Assembly: GCF_006152115.1 (NCBI RefSeq)
Contig: NZ_VDFU01000005.1
Span: 1-64,000, forward strand
DNA: 64,000 nucleotides
Origin: Rubellimicrobium rubrum
GTDB taxonomy: Bacteria; Pseudomonadota; Alphaproteobacteria; Rhodobacterales; Rhodobacteraceae
Direction of reading: 5' to 3'
Shown one piece after another: positions 19,345-29,000 of the stretch (its first letter is position 1; the number at the start of each line of letters is the position of its first letter). The position numbers were made by a program, and so were the translations under genes. The notes under the pieces were generated by a model. The model did not search any database and was not told where the DNA came from. It worked only from the letters and a program-made list of their open reading frames with translations.

Positions 19345-20624
19345 ACCGGCCAAACCTTCGTCTGCAGGCGACGACCACCCGTCTGGAGGGCATGACGCTC
19401 CCGAGCGGTGGTACCTGGGCTCGGGCGGCCCGGACTAGCGCGCGCGAGCGGGTCGAGGAGATGGGGCTGCCTGTCCGTCGGGACGAATACTGGCGGTTCA
19501 CGGATCCGCAGAGCCTCGTCGTGCCCGAACCACTTCCGGCGGCTCCGATTGTTGATGACGACGGTGTCGCCTTTCCGGACGTGGACGCCCTACGTCTTGT
19601 GTTCGTGGATGGCCGGTTCGACTCGGAAGCGTCGGACAGCCTCGATCTGGCAGGCGTATCGATCGAACGGCTGGCCGACGCCGCATCCCGCGATATCCAT
19701 TGGGCGCAGAGCCTCTTTGGTGTTCTCGAGGGCGAAGGGCAGAAACCCGTCGCGCGCCCCCTTGCGACGATGAACACTGCCTTTGCCGAAGAGGGGCTGG
19801 TCATCCATGTGACCGAAGCAGTCGCGCGACCCGTGCACCTCATCTATCGTCATGTCGATGACCGGGCCGACGCCATGCTGCACCACCTCGTGAAGGTGGA
19901 GGCCGGGGCGAGTCTCACGCTGCTCGAGACCGGACCAGCCGCGGCGCGCTTCAACAGCGTGATGGAGGTCGACGTCGCAGAAGGCGCCAGCCTGCATCAT
20001 GTCCGCACCCAGGGTCGCGACCATCAGCGCCGGACGGTGACGCACATCTTTGCCCGGCTGGCGTCGAAGGCCGACTTCCGATCGTTCACCTTGACCTTTA
20101 ACGGTGTGCTGACCAGGAACGAGATCGTCGTCACCTTGGGCGGCGAAGAAGCTGTGGCTCATGTGGCCGGCGCAGCGGTGGGCGATGGTGATTTCCACCA
20201 CGACGACACCGTCTTCGTCACACACGCCGCCGAGGGCTGCGAAAGCCGGCAGGTGTTCAAGAAGGTCGTTCGCAATGGGGCGGTCGGTGTCTTCCAGGGC
20301 AAGATCCTGGTCAGGCCAGGTGCCCAGCGGACTGATGGCTACCAGCTCTCCCAAGCGTTGCTACTCGACGAGGAGAGCCAGTTCCTCGCAAAGCCCGAGC
20401 TGGAAATCTATGCCGACGATGTCAAGTGCTCGCATGGCTCGACGGCTGGCGCGATCGACGAGACCGCGTTGTTCTATCTTCGGTCGCGGGGCGTGCCCGA
20501 ACGCGATGCCAAGGATCTGCTGACGCTCGCCTTCCTTCGGGAGTCGCTCGAAGAGATCGCTGACGATCGGCTTGCGTCGGATCTGTCCAAGCGCCTCGAA
20601 GGCTGGCTGGCTCGCCGGCGCTGA
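19341..20624 (+). CDS. sufD: Fe-S assembly protein SufD
   Basis: A 427-residue SufD, paralogue of SufB and partner in the SufBC2D complex. The C-terminal beta-helix has ILVRPGAQRTDGYQLSQALL, ADDVKCSHGSTAGAIDETALFYLRSRG and the terminal helix LAFLRESLEEI, all typical. Overlaps sufC (ATGA) and ends with TGATG into the next gene. Confidence 0.95.
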   Translation: MNRPNLRLQATTTRLEGMTLPSGGTWARAARTSARERVEEMGLPVRRDEYWRFTDPQSLVVPEPLPAAPIVDDDGVAFPDVDALRLVFVDGRFDSEASDSLDLAGVSIERLADAASRDIHWAQSLFGVLEGEGQKPVARPLATMNTAFAEEGLVIHVTEAVARPVHLIYRHVDDRADAMLHHLVKVEAGASLTLLETGPAAARFNSVMEVDVAEGASLHHVRTQGRDHQRRTVTHIFARLASKADFRSFTLTFNGVLTRNEIVVTLGGEEAVAHVAGAAVGDGDFHHDDTVFVTHAAEGCESRQVFKKVVRNGAVGVFQGKILVRPGAQRTDGYQLSQALLLDEESQFLAKPELEIYADDVKCSHGSTAGAIDETALFYLRSRGVPERDAKDLLTLAFLRESLEEIADDRLASDLSKRLEGWLARRR

Positions 20625-21124
20625 TGGGACTGACGGCCGACATCCGGCGGAGCCTGGTTCAAGGCCCGCGACAGGTTGTCCGGGAGCATCTTGCTCGCGG
20701 GGTCAACGAGTCGAGGGCTCTGGCGTTTCTCATGATCGGGTGCGGGCTCATCTTCGTGGCCCAATGGCCGCGACTGATGCGGACCGCCCAAGCCGAACAG
20801 GACGAATTCAGTCGGTTGGTCGCCTACGCGCTTCTGGGCTGGATGATCATCTGGCCGCTCGTGTTCTATGGTGCGGCCGGGATCGTGCATGCGGTCTCGC
20901 GCCTAGCGGGTGGGCATGGCACGGCCTACGGTGCGCGCTTGGCCTTGTTCTGGTCGTGGCTGGCGACAGCCCCGTTGGGGTTGCTGACGGGACTGCTTGC
21001 GGGTCTGACGGGCAGTTCTGCCTTGGCCAACCTTGCGGGCGTAGTTTGGATCGGGGTCTTCGTCGCCTTCTGGTGGCTCGCACAAAAGGAGGCGGCCACG
21101 ATGCCGCGAACGCATGGCCTATAG
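20624..21124 (+). CDS. YIP1-like membrane protein 1
   Basis: A 166-residue membrane protein with four or five hydrophobic segments and a cytoplasmic start LTADIRRSLVQGPRQVVREHL. It fits the YIP1 family loosely (five-helix membrane proteins). It is translationally coupled to sufD (one-base overlap) and overlaps the second YIP1-like gene by eleven bases. Two such genes lie between sufD and sufS in the suf operons of many Rhodobacteraceae; their role in Fe-S assembly is not known. Confidence 0.75.
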   Translation: MGLTADIRRSLVQGPRQVVREHLARGVNESRALAFLMIGCGLIFVAQWPRLMRTAQAEQDEFSRLVAYALLGWMIIWPLVFYGAAGIVHAVSRLAGGHGTAYGARLALFWSWLATAPLGLLTGLLAGLTGSSALANLAGVVWIGVFVAFWWLAQKEAATMPRTHGL

Positions 21125-21704
21125 CGGCTCGGATCTCGTGACGATGATGCGGGACAGCGTCGCAGCCCCGCAGCATGCGGCCGAACAGCTGCTGAACCTC
21201 CGCCCCTCGCTGGGGACAGTTGTGCAAGGTGCCGTGCTTGTCTCGGTTCTCGATGCGCTGCTTGTTGGCATGTTGGCTGGCGGAACCTTCTCCATCCCGA
21301 CGGCCGGGGGTGAGGTGGTCCTCAGCCCGCTCATGCATGCGGCAATGCTGGTCGCCTCACTGCTGCTGTCCGCAGGGGCCCTGCAGGTGGGCGGGCAGAT
21401 CCTGGGCGGCGTTGGCCGTTTCAGTCAGTCGCTCCTCGTCGCGGTTTGGATCGAGGTGATCGCCATCGCGGTCCAGCTTGTGCAGATCGTGGCGGGGCTG
21501 CTGCTTCCTCCGCTCGCCCCGGTGCTGGCGCTGGCCAGCCTGGGCATCCTGTTATGGTGCCTGATCCACTTCACCCGGACCCTTCACGGGTTCCAGGGTC
21601 TTGGCCGAGCCGTGCTTGCCCTGCTCCTGGGGGCCGTGATCGTGGGCATAGCGCTATCGTCGCTCCTCGTGTTCCTGGGCTTTGGAGGCCCACCTGATGT
21701 ATGA
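21114..21704 (+). CDS. YIP1-like membrane protein 2
   Basis: A 196-residue protein with five hydrophobic helices, starting MAYSGSDLVTMMRDSVAAPQ, a YIP1-type beginning in which a short amphipathic helix with MxxxxxxPxxA-like pattern precedes the membrane part. It overlaps its upstream neighbour by eleven bases and the SufS start by eight, so the set is tightly coupled. Function unknown. Confidence 0.78.
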   Translation: MAYSGSDLVTMMRDSVAAPQHAAEQLLNLRPSLGTVVQGAVLVSVLDALLVGMLAGGTFSIPTAGGEVVLSPLMHAAMLVASLLLSAGALQVGGQILGGVGRFSQSLLVAVWIEVIAIAVQLVQIVAGLLLPPLAPVLALASLGILLWCLIHFTRTLHGFQGLGRAVLALLLGAVIVGIALSSLLVFLGFGGPPDV

Positions 21705-22914
21705 TGTGCAACGCATCCGTTCGGACTTTCCGATCCTCTCACGCGAGATCCACGGAAAGCCGCTGGTCTACCTCGACAACGGAGCGTCGGCGCAAAAGCC
21801 AAAGGCCGTCATAGACGCTGTGACGCGCGGCTACGCCGAGGAGTACGCGAACGTTCATCGCGGCCTGCACACGCTCTCCTCTCTGGCGACGGAGCGGTAC
21901 GAAGCTGTTCGCGGCAAGGTCGCGCGCTTCCTGAACGCCCCCACTGAGGACGAAATCGTCTTCACGTCGGGTACGACCGAAGGCATCAACCTCGTCGCTT
22001 ATGGCTGGGCCATGCCGCGCATGGAAGCGGGCGACGAGATCGTCCTGTCTCTGCTCGAGCATCACGCCAACATCGTGCCGTGGCATTTCCTGAGGGAGCG
22101 ACAGGGCGTTGTCCTGAAATGGGTAGAGTGCGACGCCAAGGGCGATCTCGACCCGCAGGCGATGATCGATGCAATCGGGCCGCGGACCAAGCTGGTCGCA
22201 GTGACGCAGATGTCGAACGTGACCGGCTCGGTGATTGACGTAAAGTCCATCGTGGCCGGCGCGCACGAGAAAGGCGTGCCTGTGCTCGTGGACGGCAGTC
22301 AGGGCGCGGTTCACATGCCGGTCGACCTGCAGTCGATCGGTTGTGACTTCTACGCCGTCACGGGTCACAAGCTTTATGGCCCGTCGGGATCTGGCGCCAT
22401 CTTCATACGGCGCGACCGGATGAATGAGATGCGCCCTTTCCTCGGCGGCGGCGACATGATCCGGGAGGTCACCCGCGACCTGATCACCTATGCCGATCCG
22501 CCGATGAAGTTCGAAGCCGGGACGCCTGGCATCGTGCAGACCATCGGCTTCGGAGCCGCCCTGGACTACATGACCGACTTGGGCATGGCGAACATCGCAG
22601 CCCACGAGCGAACGCTGCGCGATTACGCACGCGAGCGGCTGGGTGGCTTGAACTGGCTTCAGCTTCAGGGCACGAGCGACGGAAAGGGGGCGATCTTCTC
22701 CTTCACGATGGACGGAGCGCACGCCCACGACATCTCGACCGTCCTGGATCGCCGGGGAATCGCCGTCCGGGCAGGCACGCATTGCGCGATGCCGCTCCTC
22801 CAGCACATGGGAGTCGGGGCGACCTGCCGTGCGTCGTTCGGGCTCTACAACACGGTCGAGGAGGTTGACGCCTTGGTGTCAGGCTTGGAACTTTGCCGCG
22901 ATCTCTTTGCGTGA
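21697..22914 (+). CDS. sufS: cysteine desulfurase SufS
   Basis: A 405-residue group II cysteine desulfurase supplying sulfur to SufBCD. The PLP lysine lies in AVTGHKLYGPSGSG, and the active cysteine in RAGTHCAMPLLQHMG, the typical SufS loop. FTSGTTEGINLVAYGW and EHHANIVPWH are also conserved. The start at 21697 has GGAGG at 21683–21687; a start at 21682 would place the ribosome site inside the gene. No sufE, sufT or A-type carrier follows: the next gene is tRNA-Arg, the island entry point. Confidence 0.95.
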   Translation: MYDVQRIRSDFPILSREIHGKPLVYLDNGASAQKPKAVIDAVTRGYAEEYANVHRGLHTLSSLATERYEAVRGKVARFLNAPTEDEIVFTSGTTEGINLVAYGWAMPRMEAGDEIVLSLLEHHANIVPWHFLRERQGVVLKWVECDAKGDLDPQAMIDAIGPRTKLVAVTQMSNVTGSVIDVKSIVAGAHEKGVPVLVDGSQGAVHMPVDLQSIGCDFYAVTGHKLYGPSGSGAIFIRRDRMNEMRPFLGGGDMIREVTRDLITYADPPMKFEAGTPGIVQTIGFGAALDYMTDLGMANIAAHERTLRDYARERLGGLNWLQLQGTSDGKGAIFSFTMDGAHAHDISTVLDRRGIAVRAGTHCAMPLLQHMGVGATCRASFGLYNTVEEVDALVSGLELCRDLFA

Positions 22915-22960
22915 GGTTTACGGTTGCGGTAGTCGCTCGCTTAGCCTATCTCCGCCCTAG

Positions 22961-23037
22961 GCACCCGTAGCTCAGCTGGATAGAGTGCTGCCCTCCGAAG
23001 GCAGAGGTCACAGGTTCGAATCCTGTCGGGTGCGCCA
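22961..23037 (+). tRNA. tRNA-Arg (CCG)
   Basis: A 77-nt cloverleaf: acceptor GCACCCG with CGGGTGC, D-arm AGCTCAGCTGGATAGAG, anticodon stem CTGCC/GGCAG with loop CTCCGAA (anticodon CCG), T-arm CAGGTTCGAATCCTG, and encoded CCA. Its 3' part is the insertion site of the genomic island. Confidence 0.95.
22985..23037 (+). repeat. attL: 3' part of tRNA-Arg
   Basis: These 53 bases from the anticodon arm to the CCA recur at 59204–59256 with only three mismatches. The first 29 bases are identical. An integrase gene lies just inside the distal copy, so this is the left junction of an integrated element, with the tRNA kept functional. Confidence 0.9.
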
Positions 23038-23544
23038 TAAAAACTTTTGAAATGAGTAGCTTGGCTTATACGTGGCAGGTGCGTCTGCCGGCTCGGGTAG
23101 TCCTAGAACGTTGGCCCGACGTGCCGAATCCGTTCAAACCCCGTACAGAACCTGGTCAGGAGCTCTCGTCCAAGTTTTCTTCGTCTTAGCAAGCACCAAC
23201 TGGTTTTGGTGGGCCAGCCTGCCGACGCAGGACGGTCCATTCGCTGTCGAGGCGACCCCAGCCAGAGCGGGTGAGCTTGTCCGAAGCTATGAACTCACTC
23301 CCACCAGCATAGGCACGAGCCCCCACGCCACCGGAATGCGCCTCGCCCGGTCCTCCACCACCCGTACGAGCACAGGTCGACCTGACAGATGGACGCGAAG
23401 GATGAAACCCGACCTGGGCGACTCTGAGCCCCTCTCAACCGTAGCGAGAAACAGGACTTTCACATCTACGGCATAAGAGGCTAATCTCTGAATGGGAGCA
23501 TTCGCCCATGTGTCTGCAAGATATTCGGCCGGTAAGGGGTGGAG
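23038..23544. other. gene-poor left end of island
   Basis: About 500 bases between tRNA-Arg and the nuclease gene. An open frame at 23072–23476 exists, but its composition (Arg/Ser/Thr-rich without structure) and lack of a ribosome site argue against it. The opposite strand holds interrupted frames. No gene, hairpin or repeat is supported. Confidence 0.5.
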
Positions 23545-24417
23545 ATGTCTTACGAGAGGGAGTGGCTTGAACGGACAGGGGCACCATACCTCCTTTCCCT
23601 TCTCCTCGAAAAACTGGAAACGATGGACGAGCCATTCGTCACCTATGGCGAAGCCGCCAGGATGCTGGAGCGAGAGCTAAAGACCACAAAGATCTTCCCC
23701 CTCCACATCGGTGGCGTCGCGGGCAAAATGATGAGCAATATCACCTCCGTCGCTGACGATGCCCCTCCCATTAATGCGCTGGTCACCAGCACGTCTGGAA
23801 TTCCGGGCAATGGCTTCGCCTGGTATCACGACAACCTTTGGCGAGCATTGCGAGGCCGAACGTGGGAACACTTAGACAGAGATCGCAAGCTCGAAGTCGT
23901 GAGGAGCGTCCGTGAGGCGGTCAAGAAATACGAAGGCTGGGATCTTGTCTTCCGGGAGGCGTTTGGCGATCGCCCAGACAGGCTGGAGCGAAGAAATTTC
24001 ACAGAGCAGGATGGCAAGCCACCGGAGACGGAATTTCCGCGCGGCAAGGGTGAGAGCGAACAGCACCGGCGGCTGAAAAAGTGGGCTCGCGATAACCCAG
24101 GCGAATTCGGTCTTTCGCGGGGGTTCGAGGGAACTACGGAGAGCGATCTGTTGTCAGGCGACCGGGTCGACGTTCTCTTTACGAAAGGAGAAGAGTTCGC
24201 GGTGGTAGAGGTCAAGTCCTGCTTGTCCAGCGACGACGATCTTCGTCGCGGAATCTACCAATGCGTGAAGTACCGGGAGGTGATCCGTGCAACACGCCTG
24301 CCAGTCGATGTGGTCGTGCGAATGATCCTCCTGACTGAACGAGAGCTGCCTTCGGAACTGGCTGCAAGGGCCAAGCTTCTGGGTGTCAAATCCAGGGTTC
24401 ACAAGGTGAACGGGTGA
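23545..24417 (+). CDS. PD-(D/E)XK nuclease-like protein
   Basis: A 290-residue protein not assigned to a named family. The C-terminal third shows a restriction-endonuclease-type core: DVLF (Asp209), then VVEVKS (Glu222, Lys224), followed by RRGIYQCVKYREV, the GxxQ...Y helix common in PD-(D/E)XK nucleases. The N-terminal half (FVTYGEAARMLE, LHIGGVAGKMM, FAWYHDNLWRAL) is helical and may bind DNA or another protein. ATG at 23545 follows AAGGGG; a GTG at 23539 is also possible. It is the first cargo gene after attL, on the plus strand, followed by IS debris. A DNA-cleaving defence or repair role is inferred. Confidence 0.65.
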   Translation: MSYEREWLERTGAPYLLSLLLEKLETMDEPFVTYGEAARMLERELKTTKIFPLHIGGVAGKMMSNITSVADDAPPINALVTSTSGIPGNGFAWYHDNLWRALRGRTWEHLDRDRKLEVVRSVREAVKKYEGWDLVFREAFGDRPDRLERRNFTEQDGKPPETEFPRGKGESEQHRRLKKWARDNPGEFGLSRGFEGTTESDLLSGDRVDVLFTKGEEFAVVEVKSCLSSDDDLRRGIYQCVKYREVIRATRLPVDVVVRMILLTERELPSELAARAKLLGVKSRVHKVNG

Positions 24418-24570
24418 AGGCCGGAGAGGCGAGCGGCGGACGCCGAGGTGATAGAGCAACCGTAGCCGACAGTAGGAAGGGTCCGCGATGCTGACACGGC
24501 GCATACATGAGGCTGTGAAGCGGCTTCGTTCGTCGCGCCCTGAAGAGTGGATCCCCTGATCCCAGCGGCT

Positions 24571-24727
24571 CTATGCAGCGTGCCGTGATTCGGAAGTGCC
24601 GAGGGCGGTGAAGCGATCAGGGAGGGCGGCACGGATCTGGATTTCGGCGGTTTGGCCCTCGAAGGTTCAGGTTGAGAGCCGCTCGCCCAAGTGCTTGATG
24701 CACCGCATCAGTAACTTCAGTAGGCCC
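24571..24727 (-). pseudogene. IS transposase C-terminal remnant
   Basis: Read on the minus strand: LLKLLMRCIKHLGERLST, a stop codon, then TFEGQTAEIQIRAALPDRFT and ALGTSESRHAA. The RCxKHLGER ... QTAEIQIRxAL ... FTALGT pattern resembles the ends of IS5-group transposases in alphaproteobacteria (family memory, not searched). It carries a nonsense codon and has no 5' portion, so it is a dead fragment between the nuclease and the proteasome-like gene. Confidence 0.5.
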
Positions 24728-24733
24728 TTTCAC

Positions 24734-25639
24734 ATGACTCTAGTACTCGCAGGACATGCGTTCGAACTTGAGGAGGATCTCTGGGGCGACACGCCCGCCG
24801 AGGATCGCGCTTACGTCGAGGTCGGAGTGTTCGTATTGTGCGACAGCGCGATCTCCACCCTCGACGGCCGCCAAACTCTTGATGACGACTTTCAAAAAAT
24901 TCGCCGGATTCAGGTCATGGTTCGCGAGCCGCAGTTCTATCCTGATGGCCACTTCAATAGATACGGCCCCGCGACGATTGCCGGCAGTGTCGACGTGGCT
25001 TTCGCAGGTTCTGCCTTGTCCGCACAGGCTGTTTTTGAACGGGCTGCCGCAATGCTCTCAGATCTGCGGGTAAGCTGCGACAGGTCGTCGCTGGATGGGT
25101 CTCTGCTCTACGTGCTTCGATCAGCGGATGAGCGCAACCCTTTGACTGAAGGAGGTGCCGTGAGGACGTGGGGCGACGACACTTTCACCCCGGCGGACAT
25201 GGCCGCGATATCAATTCAAGGCGCCGTGGCCGATTGTCTGAAGAGGGCGATCGAAGACACCTTCGCGGCAAAAAGGAGGATCTGTACCTCCATCGAGCAA
25301 TTCAGATCCTGGCGGGCCGAGTTCGTCTCCGCGTCATGGTGCAGGCGCGCCTCGACCGCCCGGCTGAACCTTTACAGACTTGCTGAGGCTCAGGACGCGG
25401 ACGGTTTGCTGTACTTCGCTGTCGGGCAACAAGAGATCCCGGCGGGCGACCTTGCCGTCCTCGGGATGCGTAACGAATTCGAAGCCTCGGCCCAAGCCTG
25501 TTTCAATCGCGCCCGAGAAGGCAGGACCGCGACGATCGACGCCATGCGCGAGTTTATGACGCGCTCCATCGAACAACACCGCATAACCGGATCGAGGGAG
25601 ATCGGCCTGCCTGTCCGCGAGGTACGAATTCCGGTTTAA
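24734..25639 (+). CDS. proteasome/HslV-like Ntn-fold protein (putative)
   Basis: A 301-residue protein. Its first 110 residues resemble 20S proteasome beta or HslV subunits: Thr2 directly after the initiator Met, VFVLCDSAIST with an Asp (37) where HslV has Asp17, then QKIRRI with a Lys (55) 18 residues later where HslV has Lys33 after 16, then VAFAGSALSAQAVFE, matching the HslV strand-turn-helix GFAGGTADAFTLFE. Some 18 extra residues separate Thr2 from the Asp strand. The C-terminal half matches nothing I recognise. ATG at 24734 was chosen because it exposes Thr2; the open frame extends to 24596. If right, it is a peptidase-like partner in a defence island. The alternative is a fold relative without catalysis. 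Confidence 0.45.
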   Translation: MTLVLAGHAFELEEDLWGDTPAEDRAYVEVGVFVLCDSAISTLDGRQTLDDDFQKIRRIQVMVREPQFYPDGHFNRYGPATIAGSVDVAFAGSALSAQAVFERAAAMLSDLRVSCDRSSLDGSLLYVLRSADERNPLTEGGAVRTWGDDTFTPADMAAISIQGAVADCLKRAIEDTFAAKRRICTSIEQFRSWRAEFVSASWCRRASTARLNLYRLAEAQDADGLLYFAVGQQEIPAGDLAVLGMRNEFEASAQACFNRAREGRTATIDAMREFMTRSIEQHRITGSREIGLPVREVRIPV

Positions 25640-25798
25640 GTGGTATGAGACCATTCCGGGCGACGACCAGCCAGCATCCCTCGCAGATGTCTGTTGCTGG
25701 CCGACGCACGTCACCAAGTGGCTCTTCGCTGGAGCCCGTGCGTGCGACCGCATCGCGACGCCGGCCGCAGCTGTCATGCTGCAATGGCGCATGTCCGC

Positions 25799-26000
25799 TC
25801 ACCCCCTTTCGTGGGAAGGCGTCCAAAGGAGGGCGTTCGTGATCGAGGCGGTGTTGTCCGCGCTGCGAGCCCAAAGATCTTCGAGGAGGCGCTTCTCCCG
25901 CGCTCCGGCGCCCCTACCAGATGCGCTCCCTTATATTCCACCACGACGATCCGCCCATCCTTCAGGCGGGGACAAAGTCGGGGTCGTTCAGCATCTCAAC
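25799..26000 (-). pseudogene. decayed type III Res-like nuclease C-terminus
   Basis: On the minus strand, three frames in succession encode EMLNDPDFVP, then RLKDGRIVVVEYKGAHLVG, then EKRLLEDLWARSADN up to a stop at 25799. Together this is the PD-(D/E)XK end of type III restriction (Res) helicases (DFV...DGRIVVVEYKG...EKR). At least two frameshifts separate the parts. It abuts the stop of the giant helicase gene, so it is either the ruined original C-terminus of that gene or a scar of a different enzyme. Confidence 0.55.
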
Positions 26001-26001
26001 C

Positions 26002-29000
26002 TCAACGAAGCCGTCCCTCCACGAGGACGGCGTAGGCCCATGTGCGGCCATCGGTCCACCGGGGCGGCACGTCCGGGGCGAAGCGGACGACGGCGGCAAC
26101 ACGAAGATCCGGTCCCGAACCCGCGGCCCCGGTGTCCCACGCGAGGAACCCCACCTGGGTGCGCTTGCCTGAGGCATCTACATGGAAGAGGGAGCGCCCG
26201 GCACCGCCGCCACGGCCACCGACGGCGATCGGATCGCCGACTGCAACATGCGCTTGGATGTAGTCGTGGAGACCCGCAGGGTCTGTATTGAACCCCCGGC
26301 CATCCGCCGTCCAGCCCAAGTCGATCTCAGCCCCATTCCCCCTGAGAAACCGGCTGTCGTCACGGCCCGCGAGGGGGCGCGGCGGGTCGGCGAGCCATGC
26401 GGACTCGCGTTCGCCGTGCAGCCTCAGCATGCGCTTCTTGGCACGGGTCCCGGCAACGTAGAGGACGCGGGCCTCCTCGGCCGCTGCACGCGCCGGATCG
26501 TCGCCGCCCATGGGGAAGGCCGAGGTGGACGGCATCACGATCACATCGTCGAACTCCAGCCCCTTCACCTTGTGGATCGTCGAAAGGATCCGCGTGGCCC
26601 CGCGACCCACGAGACGGTCGACGTCGTCAGGCCGGAGCCAACTCCTCAGGAAGTCGGCGACGTCGGACAGGCGGGCCTCGCGATCCTCCTCCCGCACGCA
26701 GGTCCATAGGGCCGCAAGGTCTCGCATGCCTTCGCCATCGCCCCTCGTCTCCGGGATGCGGATTGTCTTGCGAAATTCGTCGAGGAGCGTGTCGTGCAGG
26801 TCTGTCGTGGCGGCGTCGTCTCCCTGGGCAATCCGCTGGTCGAGCAGGTCCAGCCACAACCCGACATGGCGGCAGTCAGCGACATTCAGGATCTCGCTCC
26901 GTTTCTGGACCCTCAGGCCGGGTAGCACCGCCGTCAACGGCTCCTTCAGACGGTCCACGTCGGCGTTGCTTCGGCAAAGGATCGCGACGGACCGGTCCTT
27001 CGGGAAATCGGCAAGGCGCCGTGTCACATACGCGACCACGTCGTTCCAGGAACGGCCCCGGCAATCCTCGACCTGCCATTCGCCTGGCGGCGCATCCGCA
27101 CGCGCGCGTAGCGCGGAGCGCTTCAGGCGCGCGCTGACAGGACTGCGATCCAGCATTGCCGCCAGGTCGCGCTCGCTGCCCTCCACGATCGCGCGCCCCG
27201 AGCGGAAGTTCACCGTGAGTGCGCAAAGGTCTTCCGGACTGGTTCCGAACGTCTGCTCGTACCGCTCGAAGTAGGTTCCGGAGAACGCGCCGCAGGCACG
27301 ATTCCACCGCGTGATGTCCTGATCATCATCGCCGATGGCGAAGATCCCAGCCCCCGAAGCCTCGGCAAGGCTCTTGATGACGCCAAAGATCGCATCGTTG
27401 GCGTCCTGGAACTCGTCGACGAGGATGCAGCGGCAGCCCGCCGCGACTTCGGCGGCAAGGAAGGGCCTCAGGCGCAGGCGGTCCCCTAAAGCGTCGAGGA
27501 CGTTCTCGTCCCTCCTGCGCGGTCCCTCCGGAAGGTGCCTCGTCGCCAGCGCGTGAAACGTTTGGACCCGCAGGTCACGGGTATAACCGCCGTAGCCTAG
27601 ATCGTGGAACACCGCGGCCACCCGCGCGCGGATTTCCTGCACGACGGCGCGGTTGAAGGCGAGGACGAGGATCTCGCCCGGCTTGAGGCCCTGCACGTGT
27701 AGCAGATGCACGATCCGGGCAACGAGCACGGCCGTCTTTCCGGCACCAGGCCCCGCGTTCACCAGCATCGGCCGGTTGTATGGATGCGTGATCGCCTTCC
27801 ATTGCGCCGGCTCCTCGGACGACTTGAATCGCGCGAAATGCTCTTCCACGGCCTCGCCACGATAGCGGCGTAGCAGGTTTTTCACGAACTCCGAGAGGCT
27901 GGCGTCCGCCTCGGAGACGGTGCCCAACTGCTGCACGAGGAGTGCCTCGACCTCCGACGCGTCGCGGCATGCCATGTAGCCTCTGACAAACCCGTCCCGC
28001 GCAGCCTCGGGGATGCCGCAAAAGGCTTCCATCACAACGAGGCGGGCCTCAGCGTGCGAGTTCACCGAGGCAAGTCGCGCCGCCAACTCCAGTTGCCCCT
28101 CCAGCCCGGTGCCTTCGCCCCGAAGCGCGACCTCGTAATGGCTAGGCAGCAGCTCCTCGCGGATCGAGAGTTGGCGTAGCGCTGATGCCAGACGGAGGGT
28201 GGCGTCGAGGTCGCGGGTGCTGAAACCCTGGTGGACCTCCTTGACCAGCTTCACGAGGTCGCCGGCATCCACGGAAACCGTTTCGGGATCGCCCCGTCGC
28301 ACCTGTGTAATCAGTCCTCGAACGGTCTGGAGCAGCTTTTCGGCGCGCCGATGCGCCTTGCGCTCCTCCGTCAGGGGAAGCCGGACTCGCCATGCGAGCC
28401 CTTCCTTCTGCGATACCTGCCTAAGGTAAATCCCGCAGGACAGAGCGAGTGATTTCAACGCCCATGTCCAAGCCTGTCGGAAGCACTTTCGCTCCTCCTC
28501 GGTGGCCCCTGCGAAAACGTCCTCTTCGTTGTCGCGCGCGTCGCCGACCTCCTTCATCAAGCCGGTTGGATCAAATTCGGCACCTGGCCCCGTGGCCCGC
28601 TTGATGAGCCGCTCAATCCCCTTTTGGACGGCGTCGATCAGCGCGTCCGTCCGGTCGGGTGGCTGTTTCCAGAGCCGCAGGGGGCTCGCCGACAGCCGCC
28701 ATTCGACTTCGATGGCACGCCTGTCGCGGAGCTCTGCGAGAGCCACGAGGGTGTCGTCCGTTCCGGCATGTCCGCAGGCACGACTCAAGGCGCCGACGTC
28801 GAGTAGGACGCGCTGCCCTGACCCGCCGGCCGCGCGGTTGCTGGGCGAACCGTCGTCGCCGTGCATCGCGAGAAGCTGACCCGCTGCGTGTGCCGTAGTG
28901 CTCTTCTCCCCCGCGATCCTTCGCAACGCGTCGGCATGTAGGACCACAGAGAGCGACGTGCGGACGAGGTTGACGAGTTTCAGCCGACCTGCCTCTTCCA

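Noticed and set aside
23072-23476. 134-codon plus-strand frame after tRNA-Arg
   Set aside because: No ribosome site, unstructured Arg/Ser/Thr-rich product and no recognisable pattern.
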